64,000 bases of DNA, from contig NZ_MTAW01000095.1 in assembly GCF_002154725.1 (NCBI RefSeq), positions 39,407 to 103,406 of the forward strand, given 5' to 3'. Position 1 is the stretch's first letter, and the number at the start of each line of letters is the position of its first letter. The translations under genes were made by a program, and so were the position numbers. This document shows positions 1 to 7,953 of the stretch, piece after piece. Origin of the DNA: Nostoc sp. 106C. GTDB lineage: Bacteria > Cyanobacteriota > Cyanobacteriia > Cyanobacteriales > Nostocaceae. The notes beneath the pieces were generated by a model, which saw nothing but the letters and a program-made list of their open reading frames with translations, had not been told where the DNA came from and made no database searches.

Positions 1-227
1 TCGATCGTCGCCAACTCCAGTTCTTCTTTGGATTTGAAATGTGCATAGAGTCCACTCTTGCTCATTCCAATCTCAGTCGCCAGATCTCCCAGCGACAAGC
101 CACTTAGTCCCTTCGTTGTTGCTAGCTTCGCCGCAGTAAGCAAAATGGTGGCGCGGCTGGACTGTCCTTTCAAGCGGCGGGAATTACTACCTTCTGAACT
201 GGTTTTGGATGATGAAGCAACACTCAT
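1..227 (-). CDS. TetR/AcrR family transcriptional regulator (N-terminal part; runs off window start)
   Basis: Reading the minus strand from the ATG at 225-227 gives about 75 residues: a short polar Ser/Arg-rich lead, then a typical TetR helix-turn-helix (a segment ending in SKSGLYAHFKSKEEL, the recognition helix and its YxHFxSKxxL signature). The ligand-binding half lies beyond base 1. The gene is divergent from the tautomerase gene at 359, with only about 130 bp between the starts; that gap holds a sigma70-like promoter and two palindromes. By analogy with the family it should repress itself and the 359/755 unit until an inducer binds. The ligand cannot be told from this end of the protein. 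Confidence 0.88.
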   Translation of the reverse strand, partial: MSVASSSKTSSEGSNSRRLKGQSSRATILLTAAKLATTKGLSGLSLGDLATEIGMSKSGLYAHFKSKEELELATI

Positions 228-249
228 AACTCGAATCAAAACTTATGAC

Positions 250-278
250 TTGACAATAGCACGAACGGTCGTCATAAT
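250..278 (+). promoter_or_regulatory. sigma70-type promoter for the tautomerase/GFA unit
   Basis: TTGACA at 250-255 and CATAAT at 273-278 are separated by exactly 17 bp, close to the bacterial consensus. The promoter points toward the gene at 359. An imperfect palindrome (ACGAACGGTCGT, 261-272) fills the spacer, so a bound repressor would block RNA polymerase. Confidence 0.6.
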
Positions 279-304
279 CAAGAGACAAAGAACGAACGTT
301 CGTT
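261..304. promoter_or_regulatory. pair of TetR-type operator palindromes
   Basis: AACGAACGTTCGTT at 291-304 is a perfect 14-bp palindrome. A second, imperfect copy of its core, ACGAACGGTCGT, lies at 261-272 between the -35 and -10 boxes. Two related inverted repeats in the gap next to a tetR gene are what a TetR autorepressor operator would look like. Binding is inferred. Confidence 0.6.
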
Positions 305-358
305 TTTTTATGCATAACTTTTCATAGCAAATCAAAATTAGAAACTGGAAATAAACTT

Positions 359-592
359 ATGCCATTAGTGAATGTCAAACTGATTGAAGGCGTTTTCACG
401 TCAGATCAAAAGCAAGAGATGATCCGCAAGCTCACTGACACAATGGTGTCGATCGAAGGCGAGAACCTGCGTTCAGTGACGTGGGTTGTGATCGAAGAGG
501 TCAAGAGCGGCGATTGGGGAGTGGGTGGCGATCCTCTCACCACTAACGATGTGCAGGCGCTTGCGGCTAGCAAGTCCAAAGTTAACGCCTAA
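359..592 (+). CDS. 4-oxalocrotonate tautomerase-family protein
   Basis: The 77-residue product starts Met-Pro-Leu-Val. After Met removal the N-terminal proline is the catalytic base that defines the tautomerase superfamily, and the length fits the small 4-OT type that works as an oligomer. Members tautomerise enol/keto acids or dehalogenate small substrates; the substrate here is unknown. The gene lies just downstream of a promoter overlapped by TetR-like operators and upstream of a GFA-family gene, which suggests a small inducible detoxification unit. There is no strong Shine-Dalgarno, but the MPxV start fixes the initiation codon. Confidence 0.85.
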   Translation: MPLVNVKLIEGVFTSDQKQEMIRKLTDTMVSIEGENLRSVTWVVIEEVKSGDWGVGGDPLTTNDVQALAASKSKVNA

Positions 593-741
593 CCCTACAC
601 AGCCGTAAACCCGTCCATTGCGCTACGGTTGCAAGCGTGACCCCTAAAGGGTCGGGTCGCTGAGCGTGCGAAAAGATTTCGCAACGGAGTTGATCCTTAA
701 CTTAAGACTGTGCTCCAAATCTTCTCGTCGTGCTAATTACT

Positions 742-749
742 AAGGAGGT
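742..749 (+). promoter_or_regulatory. strong ribosome binding site for the GFA gene
   Basis: AAGGAGGT at 742-749 lies 5 nt before the ATG at 755, a near-perfect Shine-Dalgarno that fixes this start. Confidence 0.7.
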
Positions 750-754
750 ACATC

Positions 755-1189
755 ATGAGCAACAAAAAATCTTACAAAGGCAGCTGCTTTTGCAGCGCAG
801 TTCAGTTCACGGTCAGCGGTGAGCCAACCGCAATGGGTTATTGCCATTGTGAGTCGTGTCGAAGCTGGTCGGCAGGGCCTGTCAACGCCTTCACTTTATG
901 GAACCCCGAAGCGGTGCAGATCACCCAAGGGGTAGACAACATCGGCACTTACAACAAGACACCGCATAGTTATCGCAAATGGTGCAAAACCTGTGGAGGA
1001 CACCTCTTCACTGAGCATCCCGGCATGGGACTCACCGACGTGTATGCAGCAGTCATTCCGGACTTCCCGTACCACGCCGATGTCCATGTCCACTATCAGG
1101 AGACGAAGCTGCCAATGAAGGACGGGTTGCCGAAGATGAAGGACGTCCCGAAGGAAATGGGTGGCTCAGGCATCAGCGTAGCGGAATAA
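755..1189 (+). CDS. GFA (glutathione-dependent formaldehyde-activating)/CENP-V family protein
   Basis: The 144-residue product carries the zinc-binding cysteine pattern of the GFA fold: Cys11-x-Cys13, Cys30-x-Cys32-x2-Cys35 and Cys77-x2-Cys80. Family members are small beta-fold zinc proteins. The founding member was linked to S-hydroxymethyl-glutathione formation, but many have no established reaction, so a formaldehyde role is only a possibility. It is preceded by a strong ribosome binding site and lies 160 bp after the tautomerase gene. It probably belongs to the same TetR-controlled unit, although the gap contains a short palindromic stretch and could hold its own promoter. Confidence 0.85.
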   Translation: MSNKKSYKGSCFCSAVQFTVSGEPTAMGYCHCESCRSWSAGPVNAFTLWNPEAVQITQGVDNIGTYNKTPHSYRKWCKTCGGHLFTEHPGMGLTDVYAAVIPDFPYHADVHVHYQETKLPMKDGLPKMKDVPKEMGGSGISVAE

Positions 1190-1688
1190 CACAATTGGGA
1201 CCTTCAAGCGCCACTATCCCAGGCACTGAATTGGGTCGAGGAGGGTGTTTCTCCCTCCCACACCAGCACCAGCAGTCGTTGTGGGAGCAGTAGCTCGTAG
1301 GGACTTTCTATCACGACACCTTGTATCTAACTCTCTCTCGTCAGATTAATTTGAAACCCTATTTTGATGTTAGTCCGCCTGTGCGGGCTAACCTCCGGGT
1401 TCAGCAGTCGCTCATGGGGGAAACCCCCAAGACCGCGCTGCTTCACCGCTACGCGTCTATGTTTGTGTAGCCGCAATTTCTAATCGTCTGGATTATTCTC
1501 TTGCCAAAGCCATAGAAAAGCGCTAATCGATTGTTCTACGATCAATGCAATCAGGTCGACTTTATCCAAATCTAAAAACGTTTAAACGATCGCAATTGTT
1601 GATTGGGGATGAACCCAATCAACGAAATAAACTTGACAGATGAGCGCGATTGCCCGTGTCCGGAGGGGTTTATGAAAATTCCTCCGTC
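1190..1688. other. intergenic stretch with GC-rich hairpins and a Nostoc-type palindromic repeat
   Basis: No convincing gene. A hairpin GGAGGG/CCCTCC (1240-1258, loop of 7) without a T-tract follows the GFA gene. At about 1383-1460 there is a GC-rich repeat containing GGGGGAAACCCCC and flanking GCAGTCGC/GCGCTGC elements, similar in plan to the repeat at 4966-5075. A 63-codon plus-strand frame starting at 1603 has no ribosome site or recognisable family and overlaps the next gene, so it is not called. Confidence 0.5.
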
Positions 1689-1994
1689 TCAGTCTTGTTT
1701 TGGAATGAGATTGGCGCGTTTGGCTGCATTATCCCAAACTATCCAACTACAAGAATTGTCTACCTCTTCTGGATTATTTGTGATTTTAAAATAGAGCTTG
1801 TTTTCACCTTTGGGTTCAATAGCAAAATCAGCATTTTGGGCATAAACTACCTTAAAACCTCTATCTCTAAGGCAATACATCGCCCAATTTTTCAATGATT
1901 GTTTATATGGTTCGTGAGGAATTGGCGGTTTTGTAATTGCTTCTTCGATGACTTGAAATATCTGCATTGATATCATCTTCGTTTGAATGGTCAT
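1689..1994 (-). CDS. conserved hypothetical protein
   Basis: No family recognised. Choosing the ATG at 1994 gives 101 residues; a longer frame would begin inside the upstream VOC gene. The protein is soluble, with no signal peptide or membrane segment. It has a central cysteine in a DRGFK context and a C-terminal Trp-rich part (SCSWIVWDN). It ends in an Asp/Lys-rich tail. It lies about 40 bp after the stop of the VOC gene on the same strand, so co-transcription is likely. The pattern of charged and aromatic residues looks like a real protein, but the function is unknown and the start is uncertain. Confidence 0.55.
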   Translation of the reverse strand: MTIQTKMISMQIFQVIEEAITKPPIPHEPYKQSLKNWAMYCLRDRGFKVVYAQNADFAIEPKGENKLYFKITNNPEEVDNSCSWIVWDNAAKRANLIPKQD

Positions 1995-2032
1995 ACTTAA
2001 AAAATTTGTAGTGAGAACTTTAGTCCTCTCTA

Positions 2033-2491
2033 TCAAACTGGATCGCAACGAATCTCTATCATAAAACCATCAGGATCGTAGAAGTATACACCTCTACCAG
2101 TAGGACGGGTAACAGGGCCATGAGCGATCGCAATTTGATTATCTTTGATGACTGCCACTGCTTGCTCAAAGAACTGCGGAGCGATGTCAAAGGCTAAGTG
2201 ATATGCTCTAGTGAAAGTTTTATCGGGATTGGGATCTGGTGGTGATAATTCTGGTTCTCCAAATAAATCCAGAATTGTGCCATCGGGAGTAATGAAGTTA
2301 GCTACTTTTCCAGCAGCGACTAGTTCAACTAGGGTTGCGGGTACTTCATCACCTTTAAGTTCATGTAAGCCTAGAATAGTGCCATAAAAGTGTCGGGAAG
2401 CTTGCATATCTTTCACGTTAAGAGCAATGTGATGCACTTTCCGTAAAACACCTGGAGTTAGGACACTGTTGGCACAGAAGCTAGATAGCAT
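2033..2491 (-). CDS. VOC superfamily protein (glyoxalase/dioxygenase fold)
   Basis: The 152-residue product has a vicinal-oxygen-chelate domain: an opening KVHHIALNVKDMQASRHFY strand-helix, a central YHLAFDI strand and a terminal GVYFYDPDGFMIEI strand. The positions of His21-type, His and Glu residues match metal ligands of glyoxalase-like enzymes. Members are metal-dependent lyases, isomerases, dioxygenases or resistance proteins; the reaction cannot be assigned here. It is followed by a hypothetical gene on the same strand. The start at 2491 lacks a clear Shine-Dalgarno, and a start 15-17 residues in would still keep the whole domain. Confidence 0.8.
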   Translation of the reverse strand: MLSSFCANSVLTPGVLRKVHHIALNVKDMQASRHFYGTILGLHELKGDEVPATLVELVAAGKVANFITPDGTILDLFGEPELSPPDPNPDKTFTRAYHLAFDIAPQFFEQAVAVIKDNQIAIAHGPVTRPTGRGVYFYDPDGFMIEIRCDPV

Positions 2492-2568
2492 GGCAGAATC
2501 AAATTTCCCTACAAGGATAGAAGTTTAACTCTTTGTTTTGAGTTTATTATTCATCCTAAAAACTTACC

Positions 2569-3042
2569 ATGCCTTTTGATTATTCTTTAGATTTTCCAAA
2601 TATCAATTTTCGCCAACATCCTGAACTCTATCGTATTGGTAAAGGTGAGCAGGGTGTACTTTTGGTTGAACCATATAAATCAGAAATTCTTACCTATTGG
2701 CGATTTAAAAATCCTGAAATTGCTCAAGAGTCGAGCGAAAAAATCTACGAGATTTTTCTTGCTTATCTAGAGCACGAAGATTTTGTGGGTGCAGATATGG
2801 CACGAAAGTTTTTACAAATGGGATATACCAGATCCCGCCGTTATGCTAATCATAAAAGCGGCAGAAAGTATCAAAAAAATGAACTTAAATCGGGTAGTAA
2901 GAAAGAAATTCTACCCTATGATGTAGATCCAATTAAAGCGGAATCAGCGGCAATATTTAAAGCTAAGTGGATACAAGCAAAGACCAATGAAAAATATCTC
3001 CAACTTTTAGCCCAACATAAACAGATGTACGAGGTAGACTAG
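2569..3042 (+). CDS. DUF4385 family protein
   Basis: The 157-residue product has the highly conserved MPFDYSLDFPNINFR opening, followed by HPELYRIGKGEQGVLLVEPY and a DMARKFLQMGYTRSRRYANH block, which I recognise as DUF4385. No function is established for the family. The protein is soluble, basic in the middle (RSRRYANHKSGRKY) and lacks a signal peptide. It is transcribed divergently from the VOC gene with a 77-bp gap between starts, and no operon partner follows. Length is normal for the family, so the gene looks intact. Confidence 0.8.
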   Translation: MPFDYSLDFPNINFRQHPELYRIGKGEQGVLLVEPYKSEILTYWRFKNPEIAQESSEKIYEIFLAYLEHEDFVGADMARKFLQMGYTRSRRYANHKSGRKYQKNELKSGSKKEILPYDVDPIKAESAAIFKAKWIQAKTNEKYLQLLAQHKQMYEVD

Positions 3043-3244
3043 TATTGCTTTACGTTCGTAGTCAGCACTTTAGAAGATAATCAGCCGTTGAAAACGATCG
3101 CTCGTGCTGAAAATAAACAAGCGATCGCCTGTATCTTCTTATTTTTCTAGCACGGTTTGAGCTGCTCTAGAGATATAAATATTGCCGCTCCAGAAAAACT
3201 AATATAGAGAAAGTCTAAAACAGCGCCAATCTAGCAATTCACCC

Positions 3245-3670
3245 ATGCAAATATTTAAAACTTTACTACGAGTTCGACACTACGAGATGGATGCTCTCGG
3301 ACATGTCAACAATGCTGTCTACCAAAACTACTTGGAACAGGCAGCTATTGAACACTCAGAACATTTGGGCTTAACTTTAGATATCTATCAGGAATCAGGT
3401 GGTGTATTTGTGATGCGGCGGGTAGAAATTGAGTATCTGCGTCCAGCAGTAGCAGGAGATACTCTAGAAGTCACCACTTGGTTGAGGGAAATACGTGGTA
3501 CTCGCGCCTTCCGACGTTACGAAATCCGCAAACAAAACCAAGAGGATTTGCTAGTCACAGCCGAAGCGCTATGGGTATGGGTGGATGTCAAGACAATGCG
3601 TCCACGACCGATCCCCAATATGATGTTAGATAAATTTTTGGCAACACTCCACTCTGGGGCAACTAACTGA
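3245..3670 (+). CDS. acyl-CoA thioesterase, 4-hydroxybenzoyl-CoA thioesterase (hotdog) type
   Basis: The 141-residue product has the signature RHYEMDALGHVNNAVYQNYLE, in which Asp16 is the expected catalytic acid and the HVNN turn caps the hotdog helix. The family (YbgC/FcbC-like) hydrolyses acyl-CoA or acyl-ACP thioesters in the cytoplasm as a tetramer. In cyanobacteria one relative is the DHNA-CoA thioesterase of phylloquinone synthesis, but nothing here decides between that and a general acyl-CoA housekeeping role. The gene stands alone, with HIP1 sites in the upstream gap (for example 3121). Confidence 0.85.
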   Translation: MQIFKTLLRVRHYEMDALGHVNNAVYQNYLEQAAIEHSEHLGLTLDIYQESGGVFVMRRVEIEYLRPAVAGDTLEVTTWLREIRGTRAFRRYEIRKQNQEDLLVTAEALWVWVDVKTMRPRPIPNMMLDKFLATLHSGATN

Positions 3671-3807
3671 TGGGAAGATGAAATAACTTAGACTTTTTTA
3701 CCTGAAGTATGTAAATTTGATACAGGTTAGGATAATTTATTCCAGATAGCCGAGACTATGATGTGAAATATGCAAAATATTAAGTTGTAGTCAATACACT
3801 CAAGATT

Positions 3808-4092
3808 ATGCCAGTAAATTCAGATTCTCAGGTCAAGATTATGGAGCAACATCAGCAAGAACAACGCCAAACTGCCGCTCAAGAGTTTCAAGCAGCCTTG
3901 GATGAATTAGAAGATATATTACAAGAACAACCAACCGTGGATGAAGCTAGCCAAGTATTAAATAATGGTAATGGTAGTGTCAGCGATGCCCAACTAGCTC
4001 AAGAAGATGAAGAGTTAGCAGCTATTGATATAGAAGCTTTTGAAGATGCAGTTGCTGATATAGAGCAATATTTTGCTGAACGCAAACAATAA
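3808..4092 (+). CDS. small acidic hypothetical protein
   Basis: No family recognised. The 94-residue product is strongly acidic and Gln/Glu-rich, with two predicted helices (a QQEQRQTAAQEFQAALDELE segment and a C-terminal DIEAFEDAVADIEQYF segment) joined by a Gly/Asn/Ser linker. It has no cysteines, no signal peptide and no membrane segment, so it is probably a soluble helical or partner-binding protein. It converges on the SpoU methyltransferase gene with a 20-bp gap. An internal ATG at codon 11 is an alternative start. Confidence 0.6.
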   Translation: MPVNSDSQVKIMEQHQQEQRQTAAQEFQAALDELEDILQEQPTVDEASQVLNNGNGSVSDAQLAQEDEELAAIDIEAFEDAVADIEQYFAERKQ

Positions 4093-4112
4093 TCGTCAAA
4101 ATTCAAAATTCC

Positions 4113-4898
4113 TCAGTCTTGATAAATCACTTGCCGCTGGGCTTCGTATAACATTAAAGCCGCTGCGATCGCTACATTCAAAGACTCTACGCCCGGACTT
4201 AGAGGAATTTTTACTTGCCGATCTGCCATTGCTGCTATCTCTGCCGACAAACCAGCACCTTCATTTCCCAATAAAATTAAACTGGGTTTGCGCCAGTCTA
4301 CTTCCCAATAAGTTAAAGTCGCGCTGGGTAAGGTTGCTACCACTTGCATTCCCGCTTGCTGACTTTGTTGAATAGTAGTTTTTAAATCTTCTGTCACTGC
4401 CATCGCTAGACGAAACCACTGCCCAGCAGAGGCACGTAAAACTTTCGGGTTATCTAAATCTACGCTATCCCCACTCAGCCACAAACCTGATGCTCCCGCC
4501 GCCGCCGCTGTGCGAATCATCGTACCGAGATTACCGGGATCTTGCAAAGTTTCCACAGCTAGAACTATGCCAGTCATAGGTAATTGAGTTTGGCGATCGC
4601 TGCGTTGGGCTGTTGCAACTACGCCATCCGGTTGGACTGTAGTCGCGATCGCCTCTAATACTTCTTTACTCACAATTTCGGCGCGATCGCATCGACTACA
4701 AGCTTCCTCCCAGAGTACAGGATGGGCTGATTGCCATTCTGGCGTGCAGCACACCACTACTAACGGATAATTGACCGCACAAGCTTCCTCTAACAGATGC
4801 GTCCCTTCTAATAAAAAGAGCTGCTGCTTGTGCCGCTCCTTCGTGGAGTGCAGTTTGCGGATTTGCTTGACTAAGGAATTTTGTAAACTGGTCAACAT
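4113..4898 (-). CDS. TrmH/SpoU-family RNA 2'-O-ribose methyltransferase
   Basis: The 261-residue product has the three SPOUT motifs: NLGTMIRTAAAAGASGLWL (motif 1), LLGNEGAGL (motif 2) and the knot-forming IPLSPGVESLNVAIAAALML (motif 3). A substrate-binding N-terminal domain (residues about 1-95, with FLLEGTHLLEEA) precedes them. It should transfer a methyl group from SAM to a ribose 2'-OH in rRNA or tRNA; the RNA target is not evident. The upstream region on its own strand is a repeat-rich stretch before tRNA-Leu. Length is normal for the family. Confidence 0.88.
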   Translation of the reverse strand: MLTSLQNSLVKQIRKLHSTKERHKQQLFLLEGTHLLEEACAVNYPLVVVCCTPEWQSAHPVLWEEACSRCDRAEIVSKEVLEAIATTVQPDGVVATAQRSDRQTQLPMTGIVLAVETLQDPGNLGTMIRTAAAAGASGLWLSGDSVDLDNPKVLRASAGQWFRLAMAVTEDLKTTIQQSQQAGMQVVATLPSATLTYWEVDWRKPSLILLGNEGAGLSAEIAAMADRQVKIPLSPGVESLNVAIAAALMLYEAQRQVIYQD

Positions 4899-4965
4899 GA
4901 AAGTACTGAGTTGAAAGTGCTGAGTGCTGAGTCTTGTTCCTATTTAGGACTCTAGACTCAGCAAC

Positions 4966-5075
4966 GCCAGTTGCTACAACGGAGGGAACCTCCCTTCGGG
5001 TTCGCAGTTGCTTCAAGTCGGCGTTCGCCCTTGGCGTTGCCGAAGGCTAGCCGCCCAACGCACTGCTCACCGCAA
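4966..5075. repeat. interspersed GC-rich palindromic repeat
   Basis: A run of nested inverted repeats, including GGAGGGAACCTCCC at 4981-4994 and arms built from GTTGC/GCAAC and GGCGTT, lies between tRNA-Leu and the SpoU gene. The style matches multi-copy palindromes of Nostoc genomes and resembles the element at about 1383-1460. No coding potential. Confidence 0.45.
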
Positions 5076-5099
5076 CACACTGGATCCTCATTACTTATA

Positions 5100-5181
5100 T
5101 GCGGAACCCGGGACTTGAACCCGGAAGCCTTGCGGCACTAGAACCTGAATCTAGCGCGTCTGCCAATTCCGCCAGTTCCGC
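5100..5181 (-). tRNA. tRNA-Leu (anticodon CAG)
   Basis: The minus strand folds as a class II tRNA. The acceptor arm is GCGGAAC/GTTCCGC, followed by a D-arm with GGCAGACG. The anticodon stem CTAGA/TCTAG encloses loop TTCAGGT (anticodon CAG), with a long variable arm and a T-loop TTCAAGT. The discriminator is A at 5100. It reads CUG leucine codons. No CCA is encoded. Confidence 0.95.
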
Positions 5182-5489
5182 TGGCATTTGCTTATTATCG
5201 ACAATTTCTTATCGTTACTCATTTATCAATATTTGTCAAGTAGTTTGCCTGGTTTGTACTGAGTATAGAGTTTTGCCAAGGAAATAATTTCTAGTTTTTG
5301 TTGTCTTAAGAATTTTTAAATCTCTATAATGCTTACTCCTAGGTGTTTTCAGCAGTCATGACCAAGCAAAAACAACAATTTATTTATGCAATATCCAGGT
5401 ACAAATTGTAGACAAATCAAATCTTTACTGTAGAATCAAAACCAACTTCAACCCTTTAAAATTGACATATTTATTTCGGAGGTAGGCTT
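5182..5489. other. intergenic region upstream of murA
   Basis: AT-rich, no gene seen. It contains the tRNA-Leu promoter side and the murA leader, ending in the GGAGG at 5478-5482. No clear riboswitch or terminator was recognised. Confidence 0.4.
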
Positions 5490-5492
5490 ATT
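5478..5492 (+). promoter_or_regulatory. ribosome binding site and ATT start codon of murA
   Basis: GGAGG at 5478-5482 is followed after 7 nt by ATT (5490-5492), in frame with murA. The reading frame is open back to a TGA at 5463, and no ATG, GTG or TTG occurs between that stop and the TTG at 5550, which itself has no Shine-Dalgarno. Confidence 0.55.
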
Positions 5493-6869
5493 AATACTTC
5501 TAGCAGCTTACCAGATGCTAAATCCTCCCTTGAAGCAGACTCCTCAGTCTTGCAAATTTGGGGAGGGCATCCTTTGCGAGGTCATGTAAAAATTAGCGGG
5601 GCCAAAAATTCAGCACTGGTGATCATGGCTGGAACCTTGCTATGTTCAGGCGATTGCCGCGTCCGTAATGTTCCTTTACTAGCGGATGTGGAACGGATGG
5701 GTCAGGTGTTATCAGCTTTGGGTATTCGCTTAACCCGAAACGGCGACACTTTAGATATCAATGCCAGTGAAATTACAACATCTAAGGCTCCCTACGAATT
5801 AGTTACCCAACTGCGGGCAAGTTTTTTTGCCATTGGTCCGATTTTGGCGCGACTGGGAGTGGCTCAGATGCCATTGCCAGGAGGTTGTGCAATTGGTGCC
5901 AGACCAGTTGATTTGCACGTCCGCGGACTGCAAGCGATGGGAGCTGAAGTCCAGATAGAGCATGGGATTTGTAATGCCTATGTTCCTGGTAGCAATGGCA
6001 GGTTAAAAGGAGCCAAAATTTATCTGGACACTCCCAGTGTGGGAGCAACAGAAACATTGATGATGGCTGCTACTCTAGCTGATGGCGAAACGATTCTCGA
6101 AAATGCCGCACGAGAACCAGAAGTTGTCGATCTGGCAAATTTCTGTAATGCAATGGGCGCGAAGATTCAGGGGGCTGGTTCCAGTACGATTACCATCGTT
6201 GGGGTTCCCAAGTTGCATTCAGTAGAATACAACATCATTCCCGATCGCATTGAGGCTGGAACGTTTTTAGTCGCCGGAGCCATCACACGCTCAGAACTGA
6301 CTTTATCATCAGTGTGTCCAGAGCATTTGATTCCAGTAATTGCCAAGTTACGAGATATTGGCGTGACGATCATTGAGGAAGCTCCGGATTGCTTACGTGT
6401 TCTGCCAGCGACTACCCTTAAAGCTACTGATATTGAAACCTTACCGCATCCAGGCTTTCCCACAGATATGCAAGCGCCGTTTATGGCTTTGCTGACTTTG
6501 GCAGAAGGCGACAGCTTGATCAACGAATCTGTATTTGAAAATCGGTTACGTCATGCCTCAGAGTTAAATCGCTTGGGGGCAGATATTCGTGTTAAAGGTA
6601 ATGCAGCTTTCGTCCGTGGAGTCCCGATGTTATCAGGCGCGCCAGTATTAGGCACTGACTTGCGAGCATCCGCAGCCTTAGTCTTAGCTGGATTGGCAGC
6701 AGAAGGGACAACTACGATTCAGGGATTGCACCACCTCGATCGCGGTTACGATCAACTCGATGCGAAGTTGCAGCAATTGGGCGCAAGAATCCTGCGTGTG
6801 GCTGAACCATCTACAGATGCAGAACTTGCCCCTAATACGAGCAATTCCCCAGCGTCGATAACGACATAG
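5490..6869 (+). CDS. murA: UDP-N-acetylglucosamine 1-carboxyvinyltransferase
   Basis: MurA transfers enolpyruvate from PEP to UDP-GlcNAc, the first committed step of peptidoglycan synthesis in the cytoplasm. The inside-out alpha/beta barrel is complete: [20 protein letters not shown] at the start, the active-site loop [16 protein letters not shown] with the cysteine that fosfomycin alkylates, and [10 protein letters not shown] and [11 protein letters not shown] near the end. The start is the odd point. Only an ATT at 5490 has a well-spaced GGAGG; it gives 459 residues, with an [18 protein letters not shown] lead before [10 protein letters not shown] start at TTG 5550 would give 439 residues without a ribosome site. 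A fosX-like gene lies 48 kb away in this window. Confidence 0.93.
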   Translation: MNTSSSLPDAKSSLEADSSVLQIWGGHPLRGHVKISGAKNSALVIMAGTLLCSGDCRVRNVPLLADVERMGQVLSALGIRLTRNGDTLDINASEITTSKAPYELVTQLRASFFAIGPILARLGVAQMPLPGGCAIGARPVDLHVRGLQAMGAEVQIEHGICNAYVPGSNGRLKGAKIYLDTPSVGATETLMMAATLADGETILENAAREPEVVDLANFCNAMGAKIQGAGSSTITIVGVPKLHSVEYNIIPDRIEAGTFLVAGAITRSELTLSSVCPEHLIPVIAKLRDIGVTIIEEAPDCLRVLPATTLKATDIETLPHPGFPTDMQAPFMALLTLAEGDSLINESVFENRLRHASELNRLGADIRVKGNAAFVRGVPMLSGAPVLGTDLRASAALVLAGLAAEGTTTIQGLHHLDRGYDQLDAKLQQLGARILRVAEPSTDAELAPNTSNSPASITT

Positions 6870-6875
6870 TAGGTA

Positions 6876-6893
6876 GGTGGGCAATGCCCACCC
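6876..6893. repeat. short interspersed palindrome GGTGGGCAATGCCCACC
   Basis: A near-perfect inverted repeat just after murA. An almost identical palindrome (GGTGGGCACTGCCCACC) occurs at about 50394-50411. The short T-runs do not make it a convincing terminator, so it is probably a repeated genomic element. Confidence 0.5.
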
Positions 6894-6980
6894 TTACTTA
6901 ATCGTTATACTAGCTTTGGGAGGCTGTTTATCTAAACTAGCAGCATTCCAAAATGCTATTTTTTTCAAGCTTGTTACACC

Positions 6981-7856
6981 ATGTCATTATTAAAAACACC
7001 GCTGATTGGTTTAAAAGCTGACTCCTTTCGTCACCCATTAGATTTGGAAGCTACTAAAGCTCTCAAACAAATACCAGGTCTAGATATGATGGTGCGAAAT
7101 TGGCTAGGGCCAATGGCAGAGCAAGTTTTTTATGTAGAAAATATTGCCTCCAGCGTTCTCGTGGGTGAAAACCAACTGCCCGATTTACATCAGCTGTTGG
7201 TAGATGCCTGTAAAGTATTAGATATAGAGCCTCCCCAGTTGTACATCAGGCAGCATCCGGCTCCTAACGCTTACACCTTTGCTATGCGAGGTCAGCAACC
7301 TTTTATTGTGCTGCATACCTCCCTCATCGATATCCTCACACCAGAGGAAATTCAGGCAGTCATTGCCCATGAGTTAGGACACCTTAAATGTGACCACAGC
7401 GTTTACCTAACTCCTGTAAATTTATTAGTATTAGCAGCAACAATATTACCTAACGTCGGAGCTATTATTGCCCAAGCTATACAGACACAACTTTTAGAAT
7501 GGGTACGCTGCGCTGAGTTTACCTGCGATCGCGCCGCATTGTTAGCTACCCAAAATCCCAAAGTTGTGATGTCAGTTTTGATGAAGTTAGCAGGTGGTTC
7601 CCCAACATTAGCACCACAACTAAATCTTGATGCCTTTGTTGCCCAAGCTCGCGCCTACGATGATATTAGTAAAACAGAACTAGGCGAAATGGTGAAAGCC
7701 GCCCGCACCGCCCAACTAACTCACCCCGTACCCGTGCTACGAGCTCGAGAAATTGACCGTTGGGCAAGTAGCCAAGAATATCAAACTTTATTGCACAATC
7801 ACCAACCGCAATCAACTACCGAACTTACACCCAAAGGTGGATGGCGAAACTGGTAG
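6981..7856 (+). CDS. M48-family zinc metallopeptidase
   Basis: The 291-residue product contains HELGH (His130-Glu131-His134), the zinc and catalytic motif of gluzincins. A downstream RCAEFTCDRAALL segment supplies the third ligand Glu179. A hydrophobic stretch (about 144-165, VNLLVLAATILPNVGAIIAQ) follows the motif, as in HtpX/Ste24-like peptidases, but the protein has fewer membrane segments than HtpX. It is probably membrane-associated, with a role in protein quality control. It lies 110 bp after murA, separated by a short palindrome. The family is common in cyanobacteria and the gene looks intact. Confidence 0.88.
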   Translation: MSLLKTPLIGLKADSFRHPLDLEATKALKQIPGLDMMVRNWLGPMAEQVFYVENIASSVLVGENQLPDLHQLLVDACKVLDIEPPQLYIRQHPAPNAYTFAMRGQQPFIVLHTSLIDILTPEEIQAVIAHELGHLKCDHSVYLTPVNLLVLAATILPNVGAIIAQAIQTQLLEWVRCAEFTCDRAALLATQNPKVVMSVLMKLAGGSPTLAPQLNLDAFVAQARAYDDISKTELGEMVKAARTAQLTHPVPVLRAREIDRWASSQEYQTLLHNHQPQSTTELTPKGGWRNW

Positions 7857-7953
7857 ATTGGCATTAAATTCTCAAAAATTCATCTCCTCTGTGCCTCTGC
7901 GCCTCTGCGTGAGATTTTAAAATATTTAACGCCTAGTCACGATCCACAATCAC

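Noticed and set aside
1603..1898. Two short overlapping plus-strand ORFs
   Set aside because: No ribosome site, no recognisable family, and they overlap the better-supported minus-strand gene at 1689-1994.
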